Shown here one piece after another: positions 8,426 through 16,969 of a stretch of DNA of 64,000 nucleotides. This DNA comes from Planctomycetota bacterium (lineage in GTDB: Bacteria; Planctomycetota; SZUA-567; H5-PLA8), in the NCBI GenBank assembly GCA_023150555.1, contig JAKLKQ010000014.1, positions 58,281-122,280 of the forward strand, read 5' to 3'. The notes under the pieces were generated by a model that did not search any database, was not told the origin of the DNA, and saw only the letters and a list, made by a program, of their open reading frames with translations. Position numbers and translations under genes: made by a program. Position 1 is the first letter of the stretch. Each line of letters begins with the position of its first letter.

Positions 8426-8521
8426 CGGCGTTTGCCAGAACCAAGCGCTAGCGTTTCCGCGCCGTCTACCGGCGGCACGGATGCATCCTTTGTGCTGCAA
8501 CGAATCACGAGGACCAGAGAA

Positions 8522-11194
8522 ATGCCTTCCGCGAAGTACACGCCCAGCGAAGTCGAGCCCAAGTGGCAGAACGCCTGGGCCGAGCAGAAGACCTTCAAGA
8601 CGCCCAACCCCGGCGACGCCGGCTTCGACGCCGCCAAGCCGAAGTTCTACATCCTGGACATGTTCCCGTACCCCAGCGGCGCGGGCCTGCACGTCGGGCA
8701 TCCCGAGGGCTACACGGCGACGGACATCCTGGCGCGCTACAAGCGCATGCGCGGCTTCAACGTGCTGCATCCGATGGGCTGGGACGCCTACGGGCTGCCC
8801 GCCGAACAGTACGCTGTGCAGACCGGCGTGCATCCCAGCATCACGACGCAGAAGAACATCAGCAACATCAAGCGCCAGATCCAGTCGCTGGGCTTCAGCT
8901 ACGACTGGGACCGCGAGGTCGACACCACCGACCCCAAGTACTACCGCTGGACGCAGTGGATCTTCATGCAGCTGTACAAGAAGGGCCTGGCCTACCTGGC
9001 GGAAGTGCCCGTGTGGTGGTGCGAGGCCCTGGGCACGGTGCTGGCCAACGAAGAAGTCATAGAAGGGCGCAGCGAGCGTGGCGACCACCCCTGCGTGCGG
9101 CGCCCCATGAAGCAGTGGATGCTGAAGATCACCGCCTACGCCGAGCGCCTGCTGGCCGATCTGGAAAGCCTGGACTGGCCCGAGTCCATCAAGATCCAGC
9201 AGCGCAACTGGATCGGCAAGAGCGAAGGCGCCGAGGTCGACTTCGAGATCGCCGGCGGCGCGGCCGCGGGGACGCGCATGACCGTCTTCACCACGCGCCC
9301 TGACACGCTGTACGGCGCGACCTACATGGTCCTCGCACCCGAACATCCGCTGGTGGCAAAGGTTACGACGCCCGAACAACAGGCGGCCGTGAAGGCCTAC
9401 GTCGTAGCCGCCAGCAAGAAGAGCGACCTGGCGCGGACCGAGCTGGCCAAGGAGAAGACCGGCGTCTTCACCGGCGGCTACGCCTACAACCCCGTCTTCG
9501 ACAGGAACGACCCGAAGGCGAAGATCCCCATCTGGATCGCCGACTACGTGCTGATGGGTTACGGCACGGGCGCGATCATGGCCGTGCCCGCGCACGACAC
9601 CCGCGACGCCGAGTTCGCCGTGCAGTTCAAGCTGCCCATCGTGCCCGTCGTGATGCCGCCCGACGCGTGGCTGAAAGCCAATCCGCCGAAGGCGATGAAG
9701 GACACCGAAGTCAGGGCCCTGCGCGAGGCCTATCTGAAAGCACCGCACACCTTTAGCGACTTCTTCGTCGACGACGGCATCGCCATCAACAGCCCCGCGA
9801 TGGAAGGCAAGCCCACGCCCGAGGCCAAGAAGGCGATCACCGCCTGGCTGGCCCAGCGGGGCCTGGGCAAGGCGACGGTCAACTACCGCCTGCGCGACTG
9901 GCTCTTCAGCCGGCAGCGCTACTGGGGCGAGCCGTTCCCCGTCATCCACATGGCCGACGGCAGCCACAAGCTGATCGACGAGAAGGAGTTGCCGCTGCAG
10001 CTGCCCGAGATGGCCGACTTCAAGCCCACAGGCACCTTCGAGCCCCCGCTGAGCAAGGCCAAGGACTGGCTGAAGACCACGGACCCCGCGACGGGCCAGC
10101 CCGCCACGCGCGAGACCAACACCATGCCGCAGTGGGCAGGAAGCTGCTGGTACTACCTGCGCTTCCTGGACGCGCGCAACGACAAGGCCGCGTGGGGCAA
10201 GGAGATCGAGAAATACTGGATGCCCGTCGATCTGTACGTCGGCGGCGCCGAGCACGCCGTGCTGCACCTGCTGTACGCACGCTTCTGGCACAAGGTCTTG
10301 TACGACTTAGGGTTGGTCTCGACGAAGGAGCCCTTCCACCGCCTCTTCAACCAGGGCCTGATCACCGCCTTCGCATACAAGGACAAGACCGGGCGCCTGA
10401 TCCCGACCGATGAAGTCGAGGAGAAGGGCGATGGCGTCTTCGTGCTGAAGGCTTCGGGCGAGTCCGTAGAGCAAATCGTGACGAAGATGTCCAAGAGCCT
10501 GCGCAACGTCGTCAACCCCGACGACGTCATCAAGTCCCACGGCGCAGACACGTTAAGGCTCTATGAGATGTTCATGGGCCCGCTGGACAGCTCGAAGCCC
10601 TGGAATCCCCGCGACGTGCCGGGCGTCCACCGCTTCCTGCAACGCGCATGGCGCGTGGTCGTCGAAGACGACGAGTCCAAGCCCGAAGCCGGGCAGCTGC
10701 GCGCGAACCTGAAGGCCGCCGGCGACGGCGACGCCGAGCTGGAACGCGCGCTGCACAAGGCGATCAAGAAGGTCACGCAGGACCTGGACCGCATGGCCTT
10801 CAACACCGCCATCAGCGCCCTGATGATCTTCGTAAACGAAGCGCTGAAGGACGTTACGAAGGTCGGCAAGACGCAGGCCGAACGCTTCGTGCTGCTGCTG
10901 GCGCCCTTCGCACCGCACCTGGCCGAGGAACTGTGGCAGCGCCTGGGCCACGCAAAGTCGCTGGCCTACGAAGCTTGGCCGCCGTTCGACGAGAAGCTGA
11001 CCGTCGACGCGACGAAGGAAATCCCCGTGCAGGTCAACGGCAAGCTGCGCGCGAAGATCGTCGTCCCGGCGGATGCCTCGGAAGACGAGCTGAAGGCCAA
11101 GGCGCAAGAAGCGGTCGCGGGCTCGCTGGAAGGCAAAGCCATCGCGAAGCTGTTCGTCGTGAAGGGCCGGCTGGTGAACGTGGTGGTGAAGTAA
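8522..11194 (+). CDS. leuS: Leucine--tRNA ligase
   Basis: This 890-residue class Ia synthetase charges tRNA-Leu with leucine in the cytoplasm. It carries the HIGH-type motif HVGH at about 57-60 within [20 protein letters not shown] and KMSKS at about 655-659 ([17 protein letters not shown]). The inserted CP1 editing domain spans about 240-450, with the T-rich [19 protein letters not shown] typical of LeuRS. The C-terminal anticodon-binding region ends with the [20 protein letters not shown] segment usual for the family. Length is normal. The ATG at 8522 was chosen over earlier in-frame starts because it follows GAGGA by a suitable distance and matches the usual N-terminus ([16 protein letters not shown]). 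Confidence 0.97.
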   Translation: MPSAKYTPSEVEPKWQNAWAEQKTFKTPNPGDAGFDAAKPKFYILDMFPYPSGAGLHVGHPEGYTATDILARYKRMRGFNVLHPMGWDAYGLPAEQYAVQTGVHPSITTQKNISNIKRQIQSLGFSYDWDREVDTTDPKYYRWTQWIFMQLYKKGLAYLAEVPVWWCEALGTVLANEEVIEGRSERGDHPCVRRPMKQWMLKITAYAERLLADLESLDWPESIKIQQRNWIGKSEGAEVDFEIAGGAAAGTRMTVFTTRPDTLYGATYMVLAPEHPLVAKVTTPEQQAAVKAYVVAASKKSDLARTELAKEKTGVFTGGYAYNPVFDRNDPKAKIPIWIADYVLMGYGTGAIMAVPAHDTRDAEFAVQFKLPIVPVVMPPDAWLKANPPKAMKDTEVRALREAYLKAPHTFSDFFVDDGIAINSPAMEGKPTPEAKKAITAWLAQRGLGKATVNYRLRDWLFSRQRYWGEPFPVIHMADGSHKLIDEKELPLQLPEMADFKPTGTFEPPLSKAKDWLKTTDPATGQPATRETNTMPQWAGSCWYYLRFLDARNDKAAWGKEIEKYWMPVDLYVGGAEHAVLHLLYARFWHKVLYDLGLVSTKEPFHRLFNQGLITAFAYKDKTGRLIPTDEVEEKGDGVFVLKASGESVEQIVTKMSKSLRNVVNPDDVIKSHGADTLRLYEMFMGPLDSSKPWNPRDVPGVHRFLQRAWRVVVEDDESKPEAGQLRANLKAAGDGDAELERALHKAIKKVTQDLDRMAFNTAISALMIFVNEALKDVTKVGKTQAERFVLLLAPFAPHLAEELWQRLGHAKSLAYEAWPPFDEKLTVDATKEIPVQVNGKLRAKIVVPADASEDELKAKAQEAVAGSLEGKAIAKLFVVKGRLVNVVVK

Positions 11195-11213
11195 GCCGTT
11201 TCCAGGACTCGAC

Positions 11214-11711
11214 TTAGTTCGAGTTCGTGTAAGTCAGCAGCAGGAAGGTGGCCAGGCCGGCTGCGGCGACGCCTATCACGCCCAGCGCCCACAGATAGGC
11301 ACTGCGCTGGTACCAAGGCAGGCTGGGGCGCGAGCGCACCGACGGCACGCGCGACGAGCCGCCGCGCAAATCGGCCTCGCGCATGCGGCGCAAGCGGCGC
11401 TCCCGCTTCATTCGCTTATACCAAGGCTGGCCCTTGACTTGCACCATCTCCGACGAGCTGTCGATCTTCCGGATCAGGTCCGGCGTGGCGATCGGCTCGG
11501 GTTCGCCGGCAGGAGGCAGGGGCTGGCGCGGCCATGGGCGCAGGTCGTCGACGCCCTCGAGCTCCTGGAACTTCTCGTCCAGATCTCCAGGCGTGACAGG
11601 ACCTTGCGCACCCGCTGGGTGCTGTTCAGGCTCTAGGGTCATTGCTGAAGATTTCCGCATGGTTTCCATAGAAGACGATGTACGGCGCGTGGCCTTCAAG
11701 TCTTCCCTCAT
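11214..11711 (-). CDS. Tail-anchored hypothetical protein
   Basis: The 165-residue product is polar and proline-rich for most of its length, contains a strongly basic patch (YKRMKRERRLRRMRE, about 98-112), and ends with one membrane span (LWALGVIGVAAAGLATFLLL) followed by a few residues. This layout suggests a tail-anchored inner-membrane protein with its bulk in the cytoplasm. I do not recognise the family. The start at 11711 follows AGGAG closely (3 bases); internal Met codons at residues 15, 18 and 25 are possible alternatives. It converges with leuS, with 19 bp between stops. Confidence 0.6.
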   Translation of the reverse strand: MREDLKATRRTSSSMETMRKSSAMTLEPEQHPAGAQGPVTPGDLDEKFQELEGVDDLRPWPRQPLPPAGEPEPIATPDLIRKIDSSSEMVQVKGQPWYKRMKRERRLRRMREADLRGGSSRVPSVRSRPSLPWYQRSAYLWALGVIGVAAAGLATFLLLTYTNSN

Positions 11712-11857
11712 AAGCTCCTAGTGCACCTGTGCACAGCCCTCTATTTACCCCAAGAAGCCGCGATTGCAAACGAAAAAAATGAAACCTGCAACCCCTTGCT
11801 TTTGCACCGCTTAGACTCATGGAAGCTAATCGTCTTATAGAGGACCCAACTGTACAC

Positions 11858-13039
11858 CTAGCTGCATGAAATCTTGAACCCACGCGCCTGCAATGCTTTA
11901 TAAAAGGGCTCGGCGGGCACCGCGCGTTCGGGCGTTCGGGCGCCCGGAGCTATCTCCTTGCGCGCCAACATCTTGACGACAATGGCCGCCGCAAAGCCCG
12001 TGGTCCGCTCCATCGCACTGAACGCCGTCGCCGGATCGCTGAAATCGAGCAGCTCAATGCGGACGTTCTTATCCTGATTACCCTTGCGGCCGGTGGCCTC
12101 GACGCGCAGCACCACCAGATCGCCGCCGCCGCCGGGCAGCAGGCGCGGCGCCACCGCCGCCGCAAAGACCTCGCGCGGCACGACTTGCACGCCGGTGCGC
12201 GTCGTTACGGGCTGCAGCGACCAGAGCCCCAGCGCCTGCACGAACCGCAGCTTCACGCAGTGCCCGAGGTAACGCACGGTCTTGTAGCTGTAGTCCCGCA
12301 GCTTGCCCTGGTACGTCCACGGACACAGCGACGTGCCGCCGAGCGTCACGAAGGCCTCGCAGCGCCCCAGCGGCGCGGGCAGATCGAGTTCCTCAAGCTC
12401 CGTCAGCGTCGGGACTTCGGCGAGTTTCCCGGCGCGCAGCACGTGCGCGACGCCGTCGTACTCGTTGACGAGGCCCTCGATGGAGAAGACGAGTTCGTAG
12501 TCGAGCGGAGGCTTCGGCGCGCGCGGCAGCCCGCCGCAATACAGGCGCACCGACTCGGGCGTAAAGCCTTCGCGTTCGAGGAGTTCCATCGCGTAGGCGC
12601 CTAGGCTGTTGGCCATGCCCTGCGCCAGGCCGCAGTCGGGCACGATCGCGATGCCGGCGGCTCTTGACTGCGCGTCGAGCGCCACTTCCTGGCGCACGAC
12701 GTCGGTGCTGCCGCCGAGGTCGCACAGCGAGACGCCCGCGGCGACGGCCGCCTGCGCGACACCCACATTCAGGCGATACGGCACGGCGCTCAGGGCCGCG
12801 TCGAAGCCCTTCAGCGCCGAGGCAACTCGCGCAACGTCCGCGCTGTCCAGGGCTTGCGAAGTCACCACCGAGGAACCGCCGCAGCCGCAAAGCGTATTGA
12901 GGCGCTGGGCGGCGCGCTGCGCGGCGGCGGCGTCGAGGTCGAAAAGCGTGACCGCGTCCGCCTCGCCGTGCTTCAGCAGGTCGTAGGCGGCGGCGGCGCC
13001 CTGCCGCCCGCTGCCGAGGATCGCGTACCGATGGCCCAT
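11858..13039 (-). CDS. Saccharopine-dehydrogenase-like oxidoreductase
   Basis: The 393-residue protein begins with a Rossmann fold, YAILGSGRQGAAAAYDL (GxGxxG at about 9-14), followed by an acidic residue after the second strand for NAD(P) ribose binding. The body matches saccharopine dehydrogenase / carboxynorspermidine synthase relatives: CDLGGSTD, then VPDCGLAQGMANSLGAYAM and the substrate-domain segment CGGLPRAPKPPLDYELVFSIEG. Such enzymes make or split amino-acid/keto-acid conjugates; lysine metabolism or polyamine synthesis are both possible. The ATG at 13039 was chosen because CGGAGG lies 6 bases upstream and the Rossmann fold starts right after it; an upstream in-frame start would add an unlikely tail. 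Confidence 0.82.
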   Translation of the reverse strand: MGHRYAILGSGRQGAAAAYDLLKHGEADAVTLFDLDAAAAQRAAQRLNTLCGCGGSSVVTSQALDSADVARVASALKGFDAALSAVPYRLNVGVAQAAVAAGVSLCDLGGSTDVVRQEVALDAQSRAAGIAIVPDCGLAQGMANSLGAYAMELLEREGFTPESVRLYCGGLPRAPKPPLDYELVFSIEGLVNEYDGVAHVLRAGKLAEVPTLTELEELDLPAPLGRCEAFVTLGGTSLCPWTYQGKLRDYSYKTVRYLGHCVKLRFVQALGLWSLQPVTTRTGVQVVPREVFAAAVAPRLLPGGGGDLVVLRVEATGRKGNQDKNVRIELLDFSDPATAFSAMERTTGFAAAIVVKMLARKEIAPGARTPERAVPAEPFYKALQARGFKISCS

Positions 13040-13118
13040 CGCGGCCTCCGTGGTGAAAAGGTAACGCGAGTGTAACCGGATCGAGGCACCTGCGCATCGT
13101 GCAACCAAGTCGCGAGAC

Positions 13119-13182
13119 TTCGCGAGTTGCTATTTCGGTACTCACGAAATTTCGCGAGTTGCTATTTCGGTACTCACGAAAT
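13119..13182. repeat. Tandem 32-bp repeat, two copies plus a partial third
   Basis: Two identical 32-bp units (13119-13150 and 13151-13182) begin TTCGCGAGTTGCTATTTC, with a truncated third copy to about 13201. Each junction forms a near-palindrome centred on GAAATTTC and bordered by CGCGAG/CTCACG. It lies 80-145 bp upstream of the saccharopine-dehydrogenase-like gene, so it could be a protein-binding array for its promoter. There is no spacer diversity, so it is not a CRISPR. Confidence 0.85.
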
Positions 13183-13344
13183 TTCGCGAGTTGCTCGCGA
13201 GATTTCGCGAATCACGTGGTGCTGCGCGACGTGCTGGAGTGCACATGGCGATTTGTATCGATTCTTACTCACTTCTAACATGGTGCACCGCCAAACGCGC
13301 GACGGATTCATTGGACTTACAGCGATAATGCACAACGTGGATGT

Positions 13345-13387
13345 GTTACATTGCACGGGGTGCAGATGTTACGTTGCGCAAGGTGCA
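13345..13387. repeat. Diverged 20-bp direct repeat with TTAC-TTG-GCA core
   Basis: Two 20-bp units at 13345-13364 and 13368-13387 share 16 of 20 bases, with the pattern GTTACRTTGCRCRRGGTGCA and a 23-bp period. Each unit contains a GCAC/GTGC-type dyad. Related cores occur at 44788-44813 and, on the minus strand, near 53813-53823. Confidence 0.6.
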
Positions 13388-13548
13388 ATATACGCTTTGC
13401 GTAAGTACAGGGGTGAGGGGTCAGGGGCGAGAGGAGAGAAACGGAAAATCGGAATCGGCGTACGGCAAGCACTTAAAAAAACTGAAAAACAGCGAAAGGA
13501 AAACGGATCGCGGTGCCTGAGTTGCAACACCTCTCGCCCCTGCTTCTA

Positions 13549-13734
13549 AGAACGCCTAACAGAATGAACCGTGGCTGCGAAGACCGGTCCTCCCGAAGGG
13601 CGGCGAGCGGCCGTTTGTGCAGGCCGGCGCACAAAGTTTGGTGGTTGGATGAGGTCATGCCATTCATCTCGCTCTTCAACCCTTCACGTAGTCCCTTCGC
13701 CGCCCATGCCTCGGGGCATTCTGTTAGGCGTTCT
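13549..13734. repeat. Inverted-repeat-bounded element (MITE-like)
   Basis: Perfect 18-bp inverted repeats, AGAACGCCTAACAGAATG at 13549-13566 and its complement at 13717-13734, enclose about 150 bp of non-coding sequence. The right arm covers the TAG stop of the YdcF-like gene at 13733. The arms also contain GCCTAAC and GTTAGGC, resembling integron attC core sites, but the arms pair without the spacer and loop structure of attC. A non-autonomous transposon relic or a structured 3' end are both possible. Confidence 0.6.
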
Positions 13735-14719
13735 AAGCAAACGCCCAGTAGTACCAGAAGGCCGCGGTCTCGCGCGCCATGTAGTACGGCAGCAGCGTTA
13801 GCGTATAGCGTTCGTGCGCCGGCACCGTGTAGACCTCGCGCCCCGCGCGCGCGAACGCCAGCTTCACGCGCGGCAGGTGGTACGCGTGGCTGACGGCCAG
13901 CACGCGGCGGCAGCCGAGTTCGTCGAGCAACATCGAGACGTTGCGCGCCGTCGCGCGCGTGTCCAGGCCCTCGGCGTCGAGAAGAATCGCTTCGCGCGGC
14001 ACGCCGAACTTCAGCGCCAGGCGCCGCATCGCTTCGGTCTCGTGCACCGCGCCGTCGCCGGGACCGCCGGAGAAGACGATACGCTTCGCGTAGCCTTCCG
14101 TGACCAGCTTGCAGCCGGTGCGCACGCGGTCGTACAGCGCATCGCTTACGCTGCCGTCGGCGTAGGTCCGCGCGCCGAAGACGACCACCGCGTCGGCGCG
14201 GCGCCGGTAGTCGGTCTTGCCGAAGCACCACATCAGGCCCAGCGGGAAAAGCAGCGCCAGCGCGGCCGCGGCCGTCGCGCCCGCCGACCACGAAGCCCAG
14301 CGCCGCCAGCGCGGCGCTTCCGCGCGGCAGGGCTTCGCGAAGAACACCGCCATAGCCAGCAGCACAAGCGCGGCGGAGACAAAGAGCGAGAAGGGCAGGG
14401 GCGCGCCGAGTTCGATGCGCGCGTCGCGCGCCAGCGCCCACACGTCGGCGGCGTTGAAGGCCGCCGCCGCGGCGAGCAGCAGCGCCACGCCGGCCGTCGC
14501 AAAGCGCCGCGTTCGTCCGGACGTGGGCTTCAGGGCGAAGAGCGCCAGCAGCACGCCCGCCGCGAGCAGCGCGAGGCGCGCTGGGAATTCGGGCAGGTAG
14601 TAGAGATAGATCAACCAGCGGTTGGCGTCGAGTTCAGGGCGGGCGAGGCCCAGGGCGGCGTTCAGCGCCGCGAAGCAGCCCAGCGACCCGGCAAAGACGC
14701 GTGCGACGGCAAGCAGCAT
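13733..14719 (-). CDS. YdcF-like (DUF218) membrane protein
   Basis: The 328-residue protein has several hydrophobic segments in its first 160 residues (about 4-20, 37-60, 70-95, 108-125 and 138-155). A soluble DUF218 domain follows: ADAVVVFGARTYADGSVSD, then RIVFSGGPGDG, ETEAMRRLA and VLAVSHAYHLPRVKLAFARAG. Members such as YdcF and SanA act at the cell envelope and have been linked to barrier function; the reaction is not established. A strong AAGGAGG lies 5 bases before ATG 14719. The stop codon lies inside the right arm of an inverted-repeat element, so the final residues may have been altered by insertion. Confidence 0.8.
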   Translation of the reverse strand: MLLAVARVFAGSLGCFAALNAALGLARPELDANRWLIYLYYLPEFPARLALLAAGVLLALFALKPTSGRTRRFATAGVALLLAAAAAFNAADVWALARDARIELGAPLPFSLFVSAALVLLAMAVFFAKPCRAEAPRWRRWASWSAGATAAAALALLFPLGLMWCFGKTDYRRRADAVVVFGARTYADGSVSDALYDRVRTGCKLVTEGYAKRIVFSGGPGDGAVHETEAMRRLALKFGVPREAILLDAEGLDTRATARNVSMLLDELGCRRVLAVSHAYHLPRVKLAFARAGREVYTVPAHERYTLTLLPYYMARETAAFWYYWAFA

Positions 14720-14811
14720 GGCGCCTCCTTTATATAGGCAACTCCGGAGGTAAGGATCGTCCGGGGGCGGCGTGGGCCTTGGGGAAATCCGCTCGCCCCT
14801 GCAGTCGGCAG

Positions 14812-14839
14812 TTGGCGTTCGCCGCCCGCTCGGTATCCT
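14812..14839 (+). promoter_or_regulatory. Candidate promoter giving a leaderless fdhD mRNA
   Basis: TTGGCG (14812-14817) and TATCCT (14834-14839), spaced 16 bp, place the likely transcription start within a base or two of the fdhD ATG at 14847. No Shine-Dalgarno is present before that ATG. Both hexamers are only 4 of 6 matches. Confidence 0.35.
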
Positions 14840-14846
14840 TTGATGC

Positions 14847-15710
14847 ATGAACGACGCAGCACATAACGAAGGCATCCGCAAGGTCCGCGTCGATAAAGTT
14901 ACGAACGCGGGCGTTGAGCAACGCGACGACGCGCTCGCGGTCGAAGAGCCGCTCGAGATCCGGCTCGCGCATTGGAAGGACGGCGAACTCCGCGAGCTGA
15001 GCCTCTCGATCACCATGCGCACGCCGGGCCACGACGAGGAACTCGCCGCGGGCTTCCTGCTCGGCGAGGGCATCGTCACCGGCGCGGCCGATATCGTGAA
15101 GATCGAGGCGCTGCCCGCGTCCGGCGGGAAGCCCTCGAACACCGTGCGCGTGGAGGTCGTTCGCGAGTTGCTCGTCGATCCCGAGCGGTTGTTGCGGCAT
15201 TTCTATGCGACGTCGTCGTGCGGCATCTGCGGCAAGGCCAGCCTCGAGGCGCTCGCCACGCAAGGCTGTCCCGTGCTCCCGAAGGGCCGCCCGAAACTCG
15301 CGCGCGCCGCGGTGCACGGCCTGGTGGAGCAGCTCCGGGGCACGCAGTCGGTCTTCGAGCAGACCGGCGGGCTGCACGCCGCGGCACTCTTCGATAGCGA
15401 AGGCAAGCTGCTCGCGCTGCGCGAAGACGTCGGGCGCCACAACGCGCTCGACAAGCTGGTCGGCGCGCGGATGCTGCAAAGCGACGTGAAGCTGCGCCCG
15501 CCGCTGAACGATTGCGCGGTGCTGGTGAGCGGGCGCGCGAGTTTCGAGCTGGTACAGAAGGCGCTGATGGCCGGCGTCCCGGTGCTGGCCGCGGTCGGCG
15601 CGCCGTCGAGCCTGGCGGTGGAGACGGCCCGGGAATTCGGCATGACGCTGCTGGGCTTCGTGCGCGACGGGCGCTTCAACGTCTACGCGGGCGGCGAACG
15701 GATCGAATGA
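14847..15710 (+). CDS. fdhD: Formate dehydrogenase accessory sulfurtransferase FdhD
   Basis: The 287-residue protein contains the family landmarks in order: MRTPGHDEELAAGFLLGEGI, the catalytic Cys pair in TSSCGICGKASLEA (Cys125 and Cys128), LREDVGRHNALDKLVG, and SGRASFELVQKA. FdhD moves sulfur from IscS to the molybdenum cofactor and is required for active formate dehydrogenases. No formate dehydrogenase subunit is in the window, so its client lies elsewhere. No Shine-Dalgarno is visible before the ATG; a promoter-like sequence ends 8 bp upstream, suggesting a leaderless transcript. It is divergent from the YdcF-like gene, with a 127-bp shared intergenic region. Confidence 0.95.
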   Translation: MNDAAHNEGIRKVRVDKVTNAGVEQRDDALAVEEPLEIRLAHWKDGELRELSLSITMRTPGHDEELAAGFLLGEGIVTGAADIVKIEALPASGGKPSNTVRVEVVRELLVDPERLLRHFYATSSCGICGKASLEALATQGCPVLPKGRPKLARAAVHGLVEQLRGTQSVFEQTGGLHAAALFDSEGKLLALREDVGRHNALDKLVGARMLQSDVKLRPPLNDCAVLVSGRASFELVQKALMAGVPVLAAVGAPSSLAVETAREFGMTLLGFVRDGRFNVYAGGERIE

Positions 15711-15788
15711 CGAAGTACGAATGACGAGTGACGAATGGCTCGCATCGGGTGAGCCGGCGATCCGGTGATCGGGTGACCGGGTGATCTG
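15705..15788. repeat. Degenerate short tandem repeats
   Basis: From the fdhD stop onward the sequence repeats GACGAAT-like units (15705-15737) and then GGTGATC/GGTGACC units (15755-15788). Both are imperfect 7-9 bp iterations with no coding sense. A similar short iteration lies at 62796-62824. Confidence 0.6.
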
Positions 15789-15839
15789 AAAGGCTGCGCG
15801 AAGCCGAGGCGTTTGGAGCGCCGCCTCTATGGCAGCCGG

Positions 15840-16148
15840 CTATCTTTCCTTCATACGCGGCGGAAACAGATCCACGCTCAGTCCGATCAGAAACCCAACC
15901 ACGGCCCACTGCACGATGCCCAGCAGTGCGGCCAGGACACCGATTACCCACGGTGATCCGTGCAGCCAGTAAAGGAGCAGCGTGCTCGGGAATCCGGTGA
16001 AGGCGATGCCACTCCCGAAATCGAACCAATGGTGAGCACCTCCGAACAGGCCACCCAGCAATCCCAATACCAGAAAGCCTATATAGAACAGTGCAAGCAG
16101 TTGAGCGCCGAACCAGCGCGAAGTCTTGGTAGAAAACAGCAATCGCAT
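15840..16148 (-). CDS. Small hypothetical membrane protein
   Basis: The 102-residue product has three hydrophobic segments: about 15-35 (LLALFYIGFLVLGLLGGLFG), 47-60 and 66-90 (VIGVLAALLGIVQWAVVGFLI). It ends with a short polar tail and is probably an inner-membrane protein. I recognise no family and no catalytic residues. It starts 9 bp after the stop of another small membrane protein in the same direction, so the two form a short operon. Their GC content looks lower than that of the flanking genes, which may mark recent acquisition. Confidence 0.6.
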   Translation of the reverse strand: MRLLFSTKTSRWFGAQLLALFYIGFLVLGLLGGLFGGAHHWFDFGSGIAFTGFPSTLLLYWLHGSPWVIGVLAALLGIVQWAVVGFLIGLSVDLFPPRMKER

Positions 16149-16157
16149 ACGCCGTAC

Positions 16158-16496
16158 CTATACAGGCATCGGGTCTTTGTCTTTCTGCATTTTAGAGCGC
16201 AATCTTGACTCCACCAGTGCCGCAACCCCAAAAGCAATGGCTAAGTTGACCGCCGCATCCAATAGAAAGAACAGGCTCGCGTAGCCATCATGCCCCTGAT
16301 AGTCACGCAGGGGCTCATCCCGATTCCGATCCCCATCGCTGACTTGATACGCCACACGAACCGGCCAACCATAGTACGTCACCTTCAACGATGAATTGAG
16401 AGGATGCGGTTCTTGGCTCACATTCAAGTAACACAATAATGCAATCACGACTACGAATGAGATAAGACTGAGCATCCGAAATTGAAAGCGACGCAT
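16158..16496 (-). CDS. Small hypothetical membrane protein
   Basis: The 112-residue product has two hydrophobic segments, LISFVVVIALLCYL near the N-terminus (about 10-24) and FFLLDAAVNLAIAFGVAALV near the C-terminus (about 76-95). A polar loop between them includes VTYYGWPVRVAYQVSD. The ATG at 16496 follows GAGGGA by 7 bases. It precedes the other small membrane protein and probably shares its transcript. No family was recognised; an accessory function in the envelope is a guess from topology only. Confidence 0.6.
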   Translation of the reverse strand: MRRFQFRMLSLISFVVVIALLCYLNVSQEPHPLNSSLKVTYYGWPVRVAYQVSDGDRNRDEPLRDYQGHDGYASLFFLLDAAVNLAIAFGVAALVESRLRSKMQKDKDPMPV

Positions 16497-16639
16497 GCGG
16501 TTCCCTCAGTGTTTGCCAAACATTATTTCTGGAGCCGACAACGCGTGCAACCATTTTGAAAAGTGCCCCGGCGTGGCGCCCACGGATTGCTACACGGAGG
16601 CCGGTTGGTTTCCGTAACGCGGCCGCACCTTGCAGAAAT

Positions 16640-16660
16640 GCGCGGGTTGGCAACCCGCGC
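16640..16660. repeat. Extragenic palindrome, 9-bp stem
   Basis: GCGCGGGTT and AACCCGCGC pair across a 3-base loop. It lies in a gene-free stretch and lacks a T run on either side, so it is not a standard terminator. Confidence 0.7.
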
Positions 16661-16734
16661 CACGCGCTGACGCGTTTTGCATCGCAAGACGTGAACCGGA
16701 CACTTTTAAGGGCAGACAAGTTTCACGTTCACCG

Positions 16735-16757
16735 CACTGCCGGTCAAGCCGGCAGTG
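16735..16757. repeat. Extragenic palindrome, 9-bp stem
   Basis: CACTGCCGG and CCGGCAGTG pair across the loop TCAAG. It is 75 bp from a similar-sized hairpin. Such GC-rich hairpins in intergenic DNA resemble REP-type elements; no T run follows. The surrounding stretch 16497-16969 holds no gene that I can support and ends in an AT-rich low-complexity run near 16925-16960. Confidence 0.65.
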
Positions 16758-16969
16758 GCACCGCAAGCGGTTTCGCGCAAGCCTCAAGACCCAAGACTCA
16801 GGTCTCAAGCCTTCACTGCGCTCTCCGCGATCTCTCCGGTTTAAGGCTGTTGGGCAAACAGCCGCGTGACTCGCGCGCATCCGCCGTTCACCTGGTCCGG
16901 TCTCGCGCCGTTTGCTGTTTGCCGTAATCTATAATCTCTTATCTCTTAACTATGATCTGCTTCTCGCCC

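Larger units (their letters stand above)
13040..13732. other. Gene-free, repeat-rich intergenic region
   Basis: Nothing in these 690 bp codes convincingly. It holds a 32-bp tandem repeat (13119-13182), a diverged 20-bp direct repeat (13345-13387) and an inverted-repeat element (13549-13734). A 140-codon plus-strand frame (13127-13549) runs through the tandem repeats and has no family features. Base composition is lower in GC than the flanking genes. Confidence 0.7.

Noticed and set aside
8151..8521. T-box or other riboswitch in the leuS leader
   Set aside because: No T-box sequence, specifier loop or antiterminator was found, only a small hairpin.
13119..13201. CRISPR array
   Set aside because: The units are contiguous identical copies without unique spacers, and no cas genes occur.
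13127..13549. A 140-codon plus-strand frame in the repeat region
   Set aside because: It passes through the 32-bp tandem repeats, has no family features and no start signal.
13549..13734. Integron attC site
   Set aside because: The arms contain RYYYAAC/GTTRRRY-like cores, but pair without the spacer and extrahelical bases of attC; no integrase or cassette is present.
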